This document shows positions 1 through 10,163 of a stretch of 64,000 nt of DNA, in pieces (within the stretch, counting starts at the first letter, position 1; each line of letters starts with the position of its first letter). The notes beneath the pieces were generated by a model. The model saw nothing but the letters and a program-made list of their open reading frames with translations. It was not told the DNA's origin and made no database searches. The translations under genes were made by a program, and so were the position numbers. The stretch is from Gammaproteobacteria bacterium (lineage in GTDB: Bacteria; Gemmatimonadota; Gemmatimonadetes; Longimicrobiales; Gaopeijiaceae): the NCBI GenBank assembly GCA_028821195.1, contig JAPPHB010000083.1, positions 62,001-126,000 of the forward strand, read 5' to 3'.

Positions 1-247
1 CATCCTGATCTTCCTGGTGTTCTTGCTTCTCTTCGGCGCCAAGCGCCTCCCGGAAATCGGCTCGTCACTGGGCAAGGGGATTCGCGAGTTCAAGAGTTCG
101 GTGCGCGACATCGAGCGCGAGTTGAAGACACCCCAACAGCCCAAAATGGTCGCACCCTCTCCCGCGGAGAGTTCCGAAGAGGGTGGAGAGCCGCGTAAAC
201 TCGGCAGTCGAACGGAAGCCGGCGCGGAAGCCGGGACGACTGCCTGA
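1..247 (+). CDS. tatA: Sec-independent translocase TatA/TatB-like protein, 5' truncated by window start
   Basis: Translation ..ILIFLVFLLLFGAKRLPEIGSSLGKGIREFKSS matches the TatA/B TM + FGxKRLPEIG amphipathic helix pattern; reading frame is open to the window edge. Confidence 0.88.
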   Translation, partial: ILIFLVFLLLFGAKRLPEIGSSLGKGIREFKSSVRDIERELKTPQQPKMVAPSPAESSEEGGEPRKLGSRTEAGAEAGTTA

Positions 248-286
248 GGAGGCCGGGCCGCCGCCCGGGCGAGTGGCGGCGCCCGC

Positions 287-2113
287 CTATTGGAAGGCCA
301 GCGGAAGCTGCGTCTGGTTCGCAGCCTCCTCCTGGGCCCGGAAGACCTCCCGGCGGCGATCGACGATGTTGGCGCGCTCACGCAGGCTGGTGATCCACTG
401 GTCCAGCCTCTGTTGGCCCAGCGTGCCTCCGATCATCGCGCGCTGAACCACCTTCTGCTCCTCCCACGTGGTGCTGTCGGCGGGAATCCGCTCCGTCAAC
501 TCGATGACGAAGGCGCGTCCGTTGGCCTCCACGACGCCGCTCAGCTGGTCCGGCTCCAGCCCGAATGCGGTGCCGATGACCGCGTTCTGCCGACCGAGTC
601 CGGGCACGAAATCGCTGCGTGAGAACGGAGGGGACTCCTCGATCTCGGCCTCCAGGCGCTCGGCGATCTGCTCCAGGGTGCCCCCGTCCCGCGCGGCGTC
701 TTCCGCCTGCGCCAGAGCACGCTCGAGCTTCCTTTCCAGCCGCAGGGTTCGCTCTATGGCTGCGCGCGCCTGTTCGAGCGGCAGAACCCCCTCCGGTTCA
801 CGGCCGACCAGCTCCAGCGCGTAGAAGGCCTCGGCGTTCTCGAAGACGGGGCTGACGTCTCCTTCCTCCGCTTCCTCGAACGCCCACTCCGACCCCTCGC
901 GCACCTGGCCCGCGCCCAGTACGAAGGGGAACTCCTCGGTGATGTCGACGGGGTTGGCCTCCAGGCCCAGCTCGGCCGCTGCTTCCCTGAGGGGAAGGTT
1001 TTCGCCCAGCACTTCGAGGGAGTCGGCCGTGGTCAGCAGATCGATTTCGGAGGCGTCGGTACGCTCCACGGGCACCAGGATGTGACGCGCGCTCACGGAG
1101 TCCGCGGTACGCGAGGTCACCTCGATGAGGTGCCATCCGAACTGCGTGGCGACCGGCTCGGTAACCGTTTCCAGAGGCGCGCTGAACGCCGCCGAATCGA
1201 GTTCCGGCACCATCATCCCCCGGGGGAAGGTTCCCAGGTCTCCGCCCAGGGCGGCCGAACCCTCGTCCACCGATTCCGCCGCCGCCAGCTCGGCAAAGTC
1301 GGCCCCATCGAGGATCTCCCGGCGGATCTCCTCGGCGCGCTCGCGCGCTGCGGCCGTGTCGGCGGCGTTGGGATCCTTGTCGAGCACGACCGCGACCACG
1401 GTAGCCCTCGGGGGCACCGCGAACTCGTCACGGTTCTCCCTGTAGTACGCGGCGACTTCCGCATCGGAAACCTCGACCTCGTCATCGCCGATGCGCGTCG
1501 CCGGATCGAGCGACAGGTAGCGGACTTCGACCTGTTCGTTCTCGTCCCTGTACGCCGACCAGAGGGCCGCGTCCGGGAGGTAGATGCCCGTGCTCAGCTG
1601 CCGCAGGAGCTTCGTGCGGGGGATGATGTCGCGGTAGTAGGCTTCGAGTTCCAGCAGGGCGATCTCCGACGCGGTGGCAAGGTAGTCCTGATACTTCTGC
1701 ATGTCGAAGACGCCTTCGGTCTGAAAGCCCTCGAGCGCCTGGAACTGCGGCGGAGGGCTGAAGCGCGCCGCCTGGCGGACTTCGTCGTCGCTCACCCGGA
1801 TGCCGCGCCGCTGGAGTTCGCGCTGGATCAGGATCTGGGTCACGACCTCGTCGAAGGCCGCATCCTCGATTTCGAGGTTCTGGTCGGACGTGATCGCCTC
1901 TTCCTGGGCCAGTTGCGTCTGCTCGTAGAGGTTGCGATAGGCGAACTGGTACTGTTCGTACATGACCGGCACGCCATCGACCTCACCCAGCTCGCTCAAC
2001 CCGGCGGTGCGCCCGGTAATGTCCATCCCCCACTCGAAGACCATGAGCGCGGCGAACGCGAGCGCGGTGATCATCATGATCCACTTCGTGTTGTCCCGCA
2101 TGGTCCGCATCAT
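287..2113 (-). CDS. PpiD/SurA-like periplasmic peptidyl-prolyl isomerase (SurA_N + parvulin rotamase)
   Basis: N-terminal TM anchor (WIMMITALAFAALMVFEWG), SurA-N-like region, parvulin motif GGDLGTFPRGMMVPELDSAAFSAPLETVTEPVATQFGWHLIEV. Confidence 0.9.
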   Translation of the reverse strand: MMRTMRDNTKWIMMITALAFAALMVFEWGMDITGRTAGLSELGEVDGVPVMYEQYQFAYRNLYEQTQLAQEEAITSDQNLEIEDAAFDEVVTQILIQRELQRRGIRVSDDEVRQAARFSPPPQFQALEGFQTEGVFDMQKYQDYLATASEIALLELEAYYRDIIPRTKLLRQLSTGIYLPDAALWSAYRDENEQVEVRYLSLDPATRIGDDEVEVSDAEVAAYYRENRDEFAVPPRATVVAVVLDKDPNAADTAAARERAEEIRREILDGADFAELAAAESVDEGSAALGGDLGTFPRGMMVPELDSAAFSAPLETVTEPVATQFGWHLIEVTSRTADSVSARHILVPVERTDASEIDLLTTADSLEVLGENLPLREAAAELGLEANPVDITEEFPFVLGAGQVREGSEWAFEEAEEGDVSPVFENAEAFYALELVGREPEGVLPLEQARAAIERTLRLERKLERALAQAEDAARDGGTLEQIAERLEAEIEESPPFSRSDFVPGLGRQNAVIGTAFGLEPDQLSGVVEANGRAFVIELTERIPADSTTWEEQKVVQRAMIGGTLGQQRLDQWITSLRERANIVDRRREVFRAQEEAANQTQLPLAFQ

Positions 2114-2236
2114 GGCGAGGCGTCTCCTGGCGTGTCCGGGTCCGGCAAGAATGGCGTGATCGCGGGAATCTTCCGCAAGGAACGCAATTTACGGGAATGC
2201 CGGATGCCTCTCAAGCGAGGCCCGGGAAAGGGTCCG

Positions 2237-2266
2237 TTGACACCCTTCGCAGCGGCTCCCTACTTT
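2237..2266 (+). promoter_or_regulatory. Putative sigma70-type promoter for the TPR-aroQ-efp-acc block
   Basis: TTGACA (2237-2242), 18-nt spacer, TACTTT (2261-2266). Confidence 0.5.
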
Positions 2267-2359
2267 TCCCGGTTGACGCGCGAGCGCCGCTCGCGAATTC
2301 GACACGCCTTCCCCCGAGCGCGCGGCGCCGGAGTCTTCCCTCTTTCCGAGAGCCTGCCT

Positions 2360-3295
2360 GTGGATCAGTCGCTTGAGCGGAGGATTCGCAGGCTCTACTC
2401 CTGCTTCCACTCTTCGGAGGATCGACAGGGCCGGTCGTTCGTGCCCCTGGCGGACGCCTACAGGCGGGCGGGGGACCTCCTGCGGGCCAGGCTTCTGCTC
2501 GACGAGGGCCTGCGGCGTCATCCCGATTTCGCGAGTGCACACGTGGTGGCGATGCGGGTCGCGCGGGATGTTTCGGACCATGCGGGGGCTCTGGCCGCTA
2601 CCCGGCGCGTGCTCGAGCTCGATCCGGGCAACGTGGAGGCGCGGCAGGTTCTGGCCAGGGTCGGTCCCCTCGTCGAGAACGCCCCGGCGTCCGGTTCCAG
2701 GGTTGAAGGCGATGCCGAGCTCCCGGACGAGTCATGGATGGCGGGCGACGCGGGCGTATGGGTTGCCGGAACCGACAGCGGACTGGCCTCGGTCGATCCG
2801 GTTGCTCTGGAAGCCGAGGAAGAGCAGCTGGCGGCAGCGGAGCCCGAGGAGCAGCAGCCGGCCGTCGCCGAACCCGCGCAAGAGCGGTCCGCTCCGGCAT
2901 CCGCGAAGGGAGCCGGAGGAGTTGCCCGTCCAGCCGGGATCCCTATCGAGACGCCTGCCGCCGCTTCCGACGCCGTTGCGGACGCAGGCATCTACACCCG
3001 CACCATGGGCCGGCTCTACGAACAGCAGGGGCTCCACGCGCAGGCGATCGCGGTCTACGAGCAGCTCATCGAATCCGAGCCTGGCGACGAGGCGCTTGTG
3101 AGCCGCCTGGAGCGCCTTCGCCGGCAAATCGGGGCCGAAGTGGACGCGACGGGGAAGCCCGAGGCGGTTCGGGGCGGTGAGACGGCGAAGACCCCGGATG
3201 TCGTCCCGCTGCGCGGCGGCGATGCGGAGGTCGTTCCGATCGAGGCGCTGGCGCCCGATGCGCCCATGGCCGGCGCGCGCGAGGGGGCGCCGTGA
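2360..3295 (+). CDS. Tetratricopeptide repeat protein (GTG start proposed)
   Basis: TPR-like helices at N- and C-termini (ADAYRRAGDLLRARLLLDEGLRRHPD; GRLYEQQGLHAQAIAVYEQLIESEPGD) separated by an Ala/Glu/Pro-rich linker; the longer ORF upstream is a GC artefact antisense to the foldase gene. Confidence 0.75.
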   Translation: MDQSLERRIRRLYSCFHSSEDRQGRSFVPLADAYRRAGDLLRARLLLDEGLRRHPDFASAHVVAMRVARDVSDHAGALAATRRVLELDPGNVEARQVLARVGPLVENAPASGSRVEGDAELPDESWMAGDAGVWVAGTDSGLASVDPVALEAEEEQLAAAEPEEQQPAVAEPAQERSAPASAKGAGGVARPAGIPIETPAAASDAVADAGIYTRTMGRLYEQQGLHAQAIAVYEQLIESEPGDEALVSRLERLRRQIGAEVDATGKPEAVRGGETAKTPDVVPLRGGDAEVVPIEALAPDAPMAGAREGAP

Positions 3296-3729
3296 GGATC
3301 GCGATCGTACACGGAGCCAACCTGCGCATGCTGGGCCGACGCGAACCGGAGGTGTACGGCTCCGACACGCTCGAGGACATCAACCGGCGCCTTCACGCGC
3401 TGGCGGAGGAACTGGGCGTGGAGATCGAAGTCTTCCAGTCCAATTCGGAAGGGGCGATTCTCGACTATCTGGAGGAAGCCGTGCCCCGGATCGACGGCGT
3501 TCTGATCAATCCGGGGGCGTTCACGCACACCAGCGTCGCCCTGCGGGATGCGCTCGCGGGGATCGACAGGCCCTTCGTCGAGGTACATCTCTCGAACCCG
3601 GCGGCGCGCGAGTCCTTCCGGCGCCGGTCGTACCTGGCGCCCGTTGCCGCGGGCGTGGTCGCCGGTTTTCGCGCGGAAAGCTATCTTCTTGCCCTCAGGG
3701 GGCTTCTGGCGCACCTGTCCCGGGATTGA
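3292..3729 (+). CDS. aroQ: Type II 3-dehydroquinate dehydratase
   Basis: HGANLRMLGRREPEVYG, FQSNSEGAILDYL, INPGAFTHTSVALRDAL, VEVHLSNP signature motifs. Confidence 0.95.
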   Translation: MRIAIVHGANLRMLGRREPEVYGSDTLEDINRRLHALAEELGVEIEVFQSNSEGAILDYLEEAVPRIDGVLINPGAFTHTSVALRDALAGIDRPFVEVHLSNPAARESFRRRSYLAPVAAGVVAGFRAESYLLALRGLLAHLSRD

Positions 3730-3772
3730 CCTGCGGTTCCCGGGAGGGCGCAACTCAACCGATCGAGGCTGC

Positions 3773-4339
3773 ATGGCCACTACAGCCGATTTTCGCAACG
3801 GCATGATCCTGGACATCGGCGGTGTCCTCTGGGCGATCACGTATTTTCAGCATGTCAAGCCGGGGAAGGGCGGCGCGTTCGTGCGCACGCGGCTCAAGAA
3901 CGTGCTGGACGGCCACGTGGTGGAGAAGACCTTCCGGGCGGGGGAGCGGGTGACGGGCGTTCGCCTGGAACGCCGTCCCATGCAGTACAGCTACACCGAC
4001 GGCGCATTCTTCCACTTCATGGACCTGCGCACCTACGACATGCATGCGGTCTCGGGAAGCATGGTCGGAGAAGATCAGTTGAAGTACCTGAAAGAGAACA
4101 TGGAGTGTGAAGTCCTGGTCCACGACGACGACGCCATCGCGGTGGAACTCCCGGCTTTCGTCGAGCTCGAAGTGACCGGCACGGAGCCCGGCGTGCGCGG
4201 CGATACCGCCCAGGGCGGCACCAAGCCGGCCACCCTGGAGACCGGGGCGGTGGTCCAGGTTCCCCTCTTCGTGGAGGTGGGAGACGTGCTCAGGGTGGAT
4301 CGCAGGGAGGACAAGTACCTGACGCGGGTGACGTCATGA
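3773..4339 (+). CDS. efp: Translation elongation factor P
   Basis: [21 protein letters not shown] and C-terminal [16 protein letters not shown] typical of EF-P. Confidence 0.95.
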   Translation: MATTADFRNGMILDIGGVLWAITYFQHVKPGKGGAFVRTRLKNVLDGHVVEKTFRAGERVTGVRLERRPMQYSYTDGAFFHFMDLRTYDMHAVSGSMVGEDQLKYLKENMECEVLVHDDDAIAVELPAFVELEVTGTEPGVRGDTAQGGTKPATLETGAVVQVPLFVEVGDVLRVDRREDKYLTRVTS

Positions 4340-4833
4340 TCGACGCCGAGTTCGTCGAGCGCCTCATCCGCGCGGTGGATGAGAGCGGGATCGACACCGT
4401 GGAGATCCGGCGCGGCGGCACGCGCGTGCGGATCAGCAAGACCCCCCCGCCAGCTCCGGTGCCGACCGAAGCAGGGGCCGGACCCGTTGCGGGGGCAGTC
4501 GAGTCAGCGGCCTCCGGGGACGGTGCCTCGGCTGTCCCGGCGGAATCGACGGTGGCGGGCGATTCGGCCGCAAGGGAACAGCCGGCCATGACGCTGATCG
4601 AGATCAAGTCGCCGATGGTGGGGACCTTCTACCGCGCCGGAGCCCCGGGAGCCCCACCCTACGTGGACACCGGACAGAGGATCTCCGAGGGGGACACCCT
4701 CTGCATCATCGAGGCGATGAAGCTCATGAACGAGTTCGAGAGCGACATCAGCGGGACCATCGAGGAGATCCTGGTGGAAGACGGCGAGCCGGTTGAGTAC
4801 GGACAGGTGCTTTTCAGGGTGGCGCCGGTCTGA
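4336..4833 (+). CDS. accB: Acetyl-CoA carboxylase biotin carboxyl carrier protein
   Basis: Biotinylation motif EAMKLMNE, C-terminal lipoyl/biotinyl fold, followed by accC. Confidence 0.95.
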   Translation: MIDAEFVERLIRAVDESGIDTVEIRRGGTRVRISKTPPPAPVPTEAGAGPVAGAVESAASGDGASAVPAESTVAGDSAAREQPAMTLIEIKSPMVGTFYRAGAPGAPPYVDTGQRISEGDTLCIIEAMKLMNEFESDISGTIEEILVEDGEPVEYGQVLFRVAPV

Positions 4834-4902
4834 GCGGGTCGCGGCCCTCCGGCCGGGGCTCCACGGGCCCGACCCGACGCGCGCGATGCGGGAGCTTCAC
4901 GG

Positions 4903-6252
4903 GTGTTCGCTAAGGTACTGATCGCCAACCGGGGCGAGATCGCGCTCCGCATCATTCGCGCGTGCCACGAGCTGGGCGTCGAGGCGGTGGCGGTCTTCTC
5001 GGAGGCGGACCGGGACTCGCTGCACGTGCGCTTCGCGGATGAGGCGGTCTGCATCGGACCGCCGTCCGTGGCGGAGAGCTATCTGAACATCCCGCGGATC
5101 ATCGCTGCGGCGGAGATCACGGGCGCGGACGCGATCCATCCCGGCTACGGGCTGCTTGCGGAGAACGCGGAATTCTCCGAGATCTGCGACGCCTCCGGCA
5201 TCACTTTCGTCGGCCCGACCGCGGACCAGATTCGGGCCATGGGCGACAAGGTCGTGGCGCGCGAGACGATGATGGAGATCGGGGTGCCCACGGTGCCGGG
5301 TTCGGAGGGGGCGCTGAACAGCGTGCGCGAAGCGCTTCGGCTCGCGGACGGGATCGCGTACCCGGTGATGGTCAAGGCCGCGGCGGGCGGCGGCGGCAAG
5401 GGGATGCGCATCGCGCGCGACGCCGGCGAGCTGGAACGGGTCTTCGGTTCCACCCGGATGGAGGCGCAGGCGGCGTTCGGGGATTCCTCGGTCTACCTGG
5501 AGAAGCTCATCGAGCGGCCTCGCCATGTGGAGATTCAGGTCTTCGGGGACAGCCATGGCCGCGTGGTGCATCTGGGCGAGCGGGACTGCTCCGTGCAGCG
5601 CCGCCACCAGAAGCTGATCGAGGAGGCGCCCGCCTACGGATTGTCGCCCGAATTGCGCGAGGAGATGGGCCGCGCCGCCGTGCGGGGGGCCGCGGGCATA
5701 GAATACGCCGGCGCGGGCACTGTGGAGTTCCTGCTGGATCCTTCGGGGGCGTTCTACTTCATCGAGATGAATACGCGCATCCAGGTCGAGCATCCGGTGA
5801 CGGAGGTGACGACCGGCCTGGATCTGGTGAAGGAGCAGATCCGGGTGGCGTTCGGGGCCCCGCTCTCGTTTCCGCCCGAGCCCGCCAGCCACCGCGGGCA
5901 CGCCATCGAGTTCCGGATCAATGCCGAGGATCCGGAGCGGGACTTCATGCCGGCGCCGGGAACGATCGACGTCTTCCATCCGCCCGCGGGCCCCGGGATT
6001 CGCCTCGACACGCACGTCTACGCCGGCTACACGGTCCCGCGGTACTACGATTCACTGCTGGCCAAGGTCATCGTCAGCGCCGCCACCCGCCGGGAGGCGA
6101 TCGACCGGGCTCGCCACAGCCTGGACAACTTCGTGGTGGGCGGCGTGCCCACCACCCTGAGTTTCCTCTTGCGCATCCTGCGGGACCGGCGCTTTGTGGA
6201 GGGAGCGGTCGACACCAGCCTGGTGGACCGCCTGATGAGCGAGGCGGCGTAG
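4903..6252 (+). CDS. accC: Biotin carboxylase
   Basis: FAKVLIANRGEIALRIIRACHELG; KAAAGGGGKGMRIA; RDCSVQRRHQKLIEEAP; ATP-grasp architecture. Confidence 0.97.
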   Translation: MFAKVLIANRGEIALRIIRACHELGVEAVAVFSEADRDSLHVRFADEAVCIGPPSVAESYLNIPRIIAAAEITGADAIHPGYGLLAENAEFSEICDASGITFVGPTADQIRAMGDKVVARETMMEIGVPTVPGSEGALNSVREALRLADGIAYPVMVKAAAGGGGKGMRIARDAGELERVFGSTRMEAQAAFGDSSVYLEKLIERPRHVEIQVFGDSHGRVVHLGERDCSVQRRHQKLIEEAPAYGLSPELREEMGRAAVRGAAGIEYAGAGTVEFLLDPSGAFYFIEMNTRIQVEHPVTEVTTGLDLVKEQIRVAFGAPLSFPPEPASHRGHAIEFRINAEDPERDFMPAPGTIDVFHPPAGPGIRLDTHVYAGYTVPRYYDSLLAKVIVSAATRREAIDRARHSLDNFVVGGVPTTLSFLLRILRDRRFVEGAVDTSLVDRLMSEAA

Positions 6253-6255
6253 GCG

Positions 6256-8664
6256 ATGGCGGCGCGCAGGAAACCGGGACGAGCAGGCGGGAAGGCGCCT
6301 GCGGGTCGCGGGCGCGCGCGGGACAGGGAAGAGGGTGCTTTTCTGTCCAGGAGTCAGAAGTCCGACATCCTGGCTCTGTCCCTGGTGGTCCTGGCGCTGT
6401 TCCTGCTTCTGGCGCTCTTCCCGGTATCGGTCCTGGGCGCGCGTGCCCAGGCGTGGTTTCCTTCGGGGAACGCGATCGGCCTGCTGGGTGCGCGGTTCCG
6501 GGAAGCGGCAACCGGGGCGCTGGGCGCGGCGGCGTTCGCGCTCCCGGTCCTGCTGACGCTGGGAGGGCTGCGCGCGGGCGCGTGGACGACCACCCGCACC
6601 ACCGTGCGGGCGGCGATCCTGACGGCCGGCCTGGCCGTGGTCGCGTCCTGCGTGGCCTCGCTGCTGGGGAGCGCCGGCGGTGCGGGATGGCTGGGGTCGA
6701 CCCTGGCCGGAGGGCTCAGCTCGATCATCGGCTGGCTGGGGACGACGTTGCTGCTCGCGGGCTTCCTGATCGGGCTGCTGGTGGCCACCCTCGACTGGAA
6801 TCCGCTCCGCTGGCTGGGACGCGCGCTCACGTCGGCGTGGGCCGCGATCGATCTGCGCGGAAGGTTGGCTCGCCTGCCGCGGCCCTGGTCGCGCAAGAAC
6901 GGGGACGACCGCGGGAAGGCGGCCCGGCGGGGGACGGAGCGGGGCATTCCCCAGGATGTCGCGGAAGTGCTGGACGGGGTTGTGGAGGAGCTGGGGGATG
7001 CGGCCGCGGCGCCCGACCCGGCCGCCCACGCGTTGCCGGAACTGCCGCAGGCACCGGACACAGAGTCGGCCGGCACTGGTACGGAGGGCCCCGCGTCTGC
7101 GGAGGCTGCGGGCGAGCAGGCGCTGGAAGAGCCGGCCGAAGGGGCGTTGCCGTCGATCGACCTGCTGGACGCCCCGGAGCCGAAGGATCCCTTCCGCATG
7201 GAACTGAAGCTCTCGCAGCTGGGCGAGGTGCTGGTGGAGAAGCTCCGCTCGTTCGGCGTGCAGAGCCGGATCGGCGGCCGCACCACCGGGCCGGTCGTGA
7301 CCCAGTTCGAGGTGGTGCCCGCGCCGGGGGTCAAGGTCAACCGCATCGCCAACCTGGAGGCCGACCTCGCGCTGGCGATGAAGGCGAGGAGCATCCGCAT
7401 CGTCGCCCCGATCCCCGGCAAGGGCGCGGTCGGCGTGGAGATCCCCAATCCCGAGCCGGAAATCGTCTATCTGCGAGACATCCTCGAGTCTCCCGCGTTC
7501 CGGTCGTCGAAGGCCGCGCTTCCCCTCGCCCTGGGCAAGGACCTGACCGGGCGCCCCTACGTTTCGGACCTGGCGCGCATGCCCCATGTGCTGATCGCGG
7601 GCGCCACCGGATCGGGGAAGTCGGTCTGCCTGAACGCCTTCATCACCAGCCTGGTCTACTCCCACTCCCCGGAGTCGCTTCGGCTGCTGATGGTCGATCC
7701 CAAGATGGTCGAGCTGTCGGTGTACGCCGATCTGCCCCACCTGCGTCATCCGGTGGTGACCGATCCCTCCGACGCCGCGAGCGTCCTCAAATGGGCGGTG
7801 ATGGAGATGGAGCGCCGGTACGCGCTGCTCTCGGCAAACCAGGCGCGCTCGCTGGGGGAGTTCAATGGGATGGTGCGCGACGGGAAGCCCCTGCGCCATC
7901 CGCCGCGACCGCCCGCGCCCGGCGAGGAGCCCGGGGAGGAAGCCTGGGACGAGGGCATTCTCCCCTTCGTGGTGGTGATCGTCGACGAGCTTGCCGATCT
8001 GATGATGACGGTCCAGGGCGAAGTCGAACGCCCCCTGACCATGCTCGCCCAGAAGGCGCGCGCCATCGGCATCCATCTGATGGTGGCGACCCAGCGGCCC
8101 AGCGTGAACGTGATCACCGGGCTCATCAAGGCCAACTTCCCATGCCGCATCGCCTTCCGGGTCGCCTCGAAGACCGATTCGCGCACCATCCTGGACCAGA
8201 ACGGCGCGGACGCGCTGCTGGGCAACGGCGACATGCTGTTCCTGCCGCCCGGCCAGAGCGAGCCCGTGCGCATTCAGGGCGCGTACGTGCCGGGATCGGA
8301 CACGAACCGGCTCACGGGCTGGTTCCGGCAGCTGGTGCGCCACTGGGAAGATGCGGGCGAGATGCCCGACTTCGCCGGGGAGGAGGACATCCTGGCCGTG
8401 GTGCGCACCCGGGAAGGGAAGGGCGACGCAGAGGAGGAGGACGGCCCGGTGGAGCGCGACGACCTCTTCTTCGCGGCTGCCGAGGTGTGCGTCCGGCAGA
8501 ACCAGGGCTCGACCTCACTGCTGCAGCGGAAGCTGCGCATCGGTTACGGCCGCGCGGCGCGCGTGGTGGACCAGCTGCACGACGCGGGCGTGCTGGGTCC
8601 GCCGGACGGCTCGAAGCCGCGTGAAGTGCTCATGGGTCTCGACGAGATCGAGGCGTTGCGCTAG
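6256..8664 (+). CDS. ftsK: DNA translocase FtsK/SpoIIIE
   Basis: Four N-terminal TM segments, Walker A GATGSGKSVCLN, LPHLRHPVVTD, C-terminal winged-helix gamma domain. Confidence 0.96.
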   Translation: MAARRKPGRAGGKAPAGRGRARDREEGAFLSRSQKSDILALSLVVLALFLLLALFPVSVLGARAQAWFPSGNAIGLLGARFREAATGALGAAAFALPVLLTLGGLRAGAWTTTRTTVRAAILTAGLAVVASCVASLLGSAGGAGWLGSTLAGGLSSIIGWLGTTLLLAGFLIGLLVATLDWNPLRWLGRALTSAWAAIDLRGRLARLPRPWSRKNGDDRGKAARRGTERGIPQDVAEVLDGVVEELGDAAAAPDPAAHALPELPQAPDTESAGTGTEGPASAEAAGEQALEEPAEGALPSIDLLDAPEPKDPFRMELKLSQLGEVLVEKLRSFGVQSRIGGRTTGPVVTQFEVVPAPGVKVNRIANLEADLALAMKARSIRIVAPIPGKGAVGVEIPNPEPEIVYLRDILESPAFRSSKAALPLALGKDLTGRPYVSDLARMPHVLIAGATGSGKSVCLNAFITSLVYSHSPESLRLLMVDPKMVELSVYADLPHLRHPVVTDPSDAASVLKWAVMEMERRYALLSANQARSLGEFNGMVRDGKPLRHPPRPPAPGEEPGEEAWDEGILPFVVVIVDELADLMMTVQGEVERPLTMLAQKARAIGIHLMVATQRPSVNVITGLIKANFPCRIAFRVASKTDSRTILDQNGADALLGNGDMLFLPPGQSEPVRIQGAYVPGSDTNRLTGWFRQLVRHWEDAGEMPDFAGEEDILAVVRTREGKGDAEEEDGPVERDDLFFAAAEVCVRQNQGSTSLLQRKLRIGYGRAARVVDQLHDAGVLGPPDGSKPREVLMGLDEIEALR

Positions 8665-8745
8665 CCGTCCGCCAAGGGGCCGCCGGGGCCGCCCGACTGC
8701 ACGCCGAGCCGGAACGGGGGCGCTCGCCTGCGGGTATGGCGTGCC

Positions 8746-9414
8746 ATGAAAAACACGTGCTTCGTCGTTCTGGCGATGTTGTGCGCGGCCGCCGATCCGG
8801 GTGCCGCCGTCGCCATGCAGGATACCGCGGACCCGTTGGCGATCCTCGAACGTGCTTCCGCCGAGTATTCCGGATTGACGGGGTTCTGCGCCGATTTCCG
8901 GCAGACCCTCACCTCGCCGCTTCTGAACCAGGTGACGCGCTCCCGGGGGCGCATGTGCCAGCAGCAGCCGGACCGCTTCTCCATGCGCTTCACCGATCCC
9001 GAAGGCGATTTGGTGGTCGCCGACGGGGAGTGGCTGTGGGTTTACTTTCCGAGCGGCGACGCCGGCCAGGTCATTCGCTCGCCCCTGACCTCCGGGGGTC
9101 GGGGCGGCTTCGACTTCCACCGCGAATTCCTCTCGGATCCGGGGACCCGCTACGCCCCCGCGTATCTGCGCAGCGAGCAACTCGACGGCGTCCCCACCCA
9201 CGTCATCCGGCTGGTACCGCGCCAGCCGTCCGCCTATCGCGAGGCGCGGGTGTGGATCGATGAGGGTACGTGGTTCATCCGGCGTACCGAGATCGAGGAG
9301 GAAAACGGCAACCTGCGCGAGGTGCGGCTGGCCGGATTCGAGCCGAACCCCCAGCTGGGGAGCGAGGTCTTCCACTTCACGCCGCCCCGGGGGGTCCAGG
9401 TCATCACGCGATGA
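8746..9414 (+). CDS. lolA: LolA-like outer membrane lipoprotein carrier protein
   Basis: Signal peptide; FCADFRQTLTSPLLNQVTRSRGRMCQQQPDRFSMRFTDPEGDLVVADGEWLWVYFP pattern of the LolA fold. Confidence 0.85.
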   Translation: MKNTCFVVLAMLCAAADPGAAVAMQDTADPLAILERASAEYSGLTGFCADFRQTLTSPLLNQVTRSRGRMCQQQPDRFSMRFTDPEGDLVVADGEWLWVYFPSGDAGQVIRSPLTSGGRGGFDFHREFLSDPGTRYAPAYLRSEQLDGVPTHVIRLVPRQPSAYREARVWIDEGTWFIRRTEIEEENGNLREVRLAGFEPNPQLGSEVFHFTPPRGVQVITR

Positions 9415-10157
9415 GGGCCTGGCGCCGGACGAGGGAGAGTGATCGCGGGAAGGAACGGGTGGGGGCCGCTGCGATGGTCCTGATGACCGTCGTGGCCGCG
9501 TCCGGCATCGCTGCGCGCGCGGCCGCCCAGGACCTCGCGGACTTCGACTACGAACATCTGAGCCTGCGGGGCATCGGCTTCGAGGCCGGCTACCTTCCCG
9601 GGTACAGGATCCACGGGGTGCGCGGGGAGATACGGAGCCTGGGCGCGCGGCTCGACCTCGGGTACCTGGGTCCCGGGCTCCGTATTGCGCCTTCGGTGAC
9701 GTACTGGTCGTCGGAGCTCGAGGCCGAGGAGGTGTCCCGCCTTGAGACGCGGCTCGGGCAGCTGATCGCCCGGGAGGTGGGGTCGTCCGGATCAGAAGCC
9801 GGGCCCGAGGTGGATCTCGGCAGGATCACGTGGAGCGATTTGGTGGTGGGTGTCGACGCCCACGTCGTCTGGAACATTCCCTTCGGATGGCTCAGCTTTC
9901 TCGGGCTGGGCGCCTCGGTGCATGTTCTCGACGGACAGGGCGAGGCGGTCGACGACACCTTCATCGAGGATCTTCTGGACACGGTGCGCCCGGGAGTGAA
10001 CGTGCATCTGGGGCTCGAGTATCCGCTGTGGTCATGGTCCCGGCTCTATTGGCACGGCCGCTACGAGGTGACCGACGACCTGCGCTACTTCAACGTCCGG
10101 GGCGGGCTCCAGCTCATGTTCGGTGGCACGGCTCCCGGGGAGATGGAGCCTCGCTGA
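9411..10157 (+). CDS. Predicted outer-membrane beta-barrel protein of unknown function
   Basis: Signal peptide followed by alternating aromatic beta-strand-like segments (FGWLSFLGLGASVHVL; LYWHGRYEVTDDLRYFNVRGGLQLMFG); ATG overlaps lolA stop. Confidence 0.65.
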   Translation: MRAWRRTRESDRGKERVGAAAMVLMTVVAASGIAARAAAQDLADFDYEHLSLRGIGFEAGYLPGYRIHGVRGEIRSLGARLDLGYLGPGLRIAPSVTYWSSELEAEEVSRLETRLGQLIAREVGSSGSEAGPEVDLGRITWSDLVVGVDAHVVWNIPFGWLSFLGLGASVHVLDGQGEAVDDTFIEDLLDTVRPGVNVHLGLEYPLWSWSRLYWHGRYEVTDDLRYFNVRGGLQLMFGGTAPGEMEPR

Positions 10158-10163
10158 GGCCAG

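Noticed and set aside
248-286. GC-rich stem (GCCGCC...GGCGGC) between convergent tatA and the foldase gene as bidirectional terminator
   Set aside because: Weak stem in very GC-rich sequence and no T-tract on either strand
6052-8343. 763-aa minus-strand ORF antisense to ftsK
   Set aside because: His/Arg/Gln-rich shadow ORF; FtsK motifs on + strand are unambiguous
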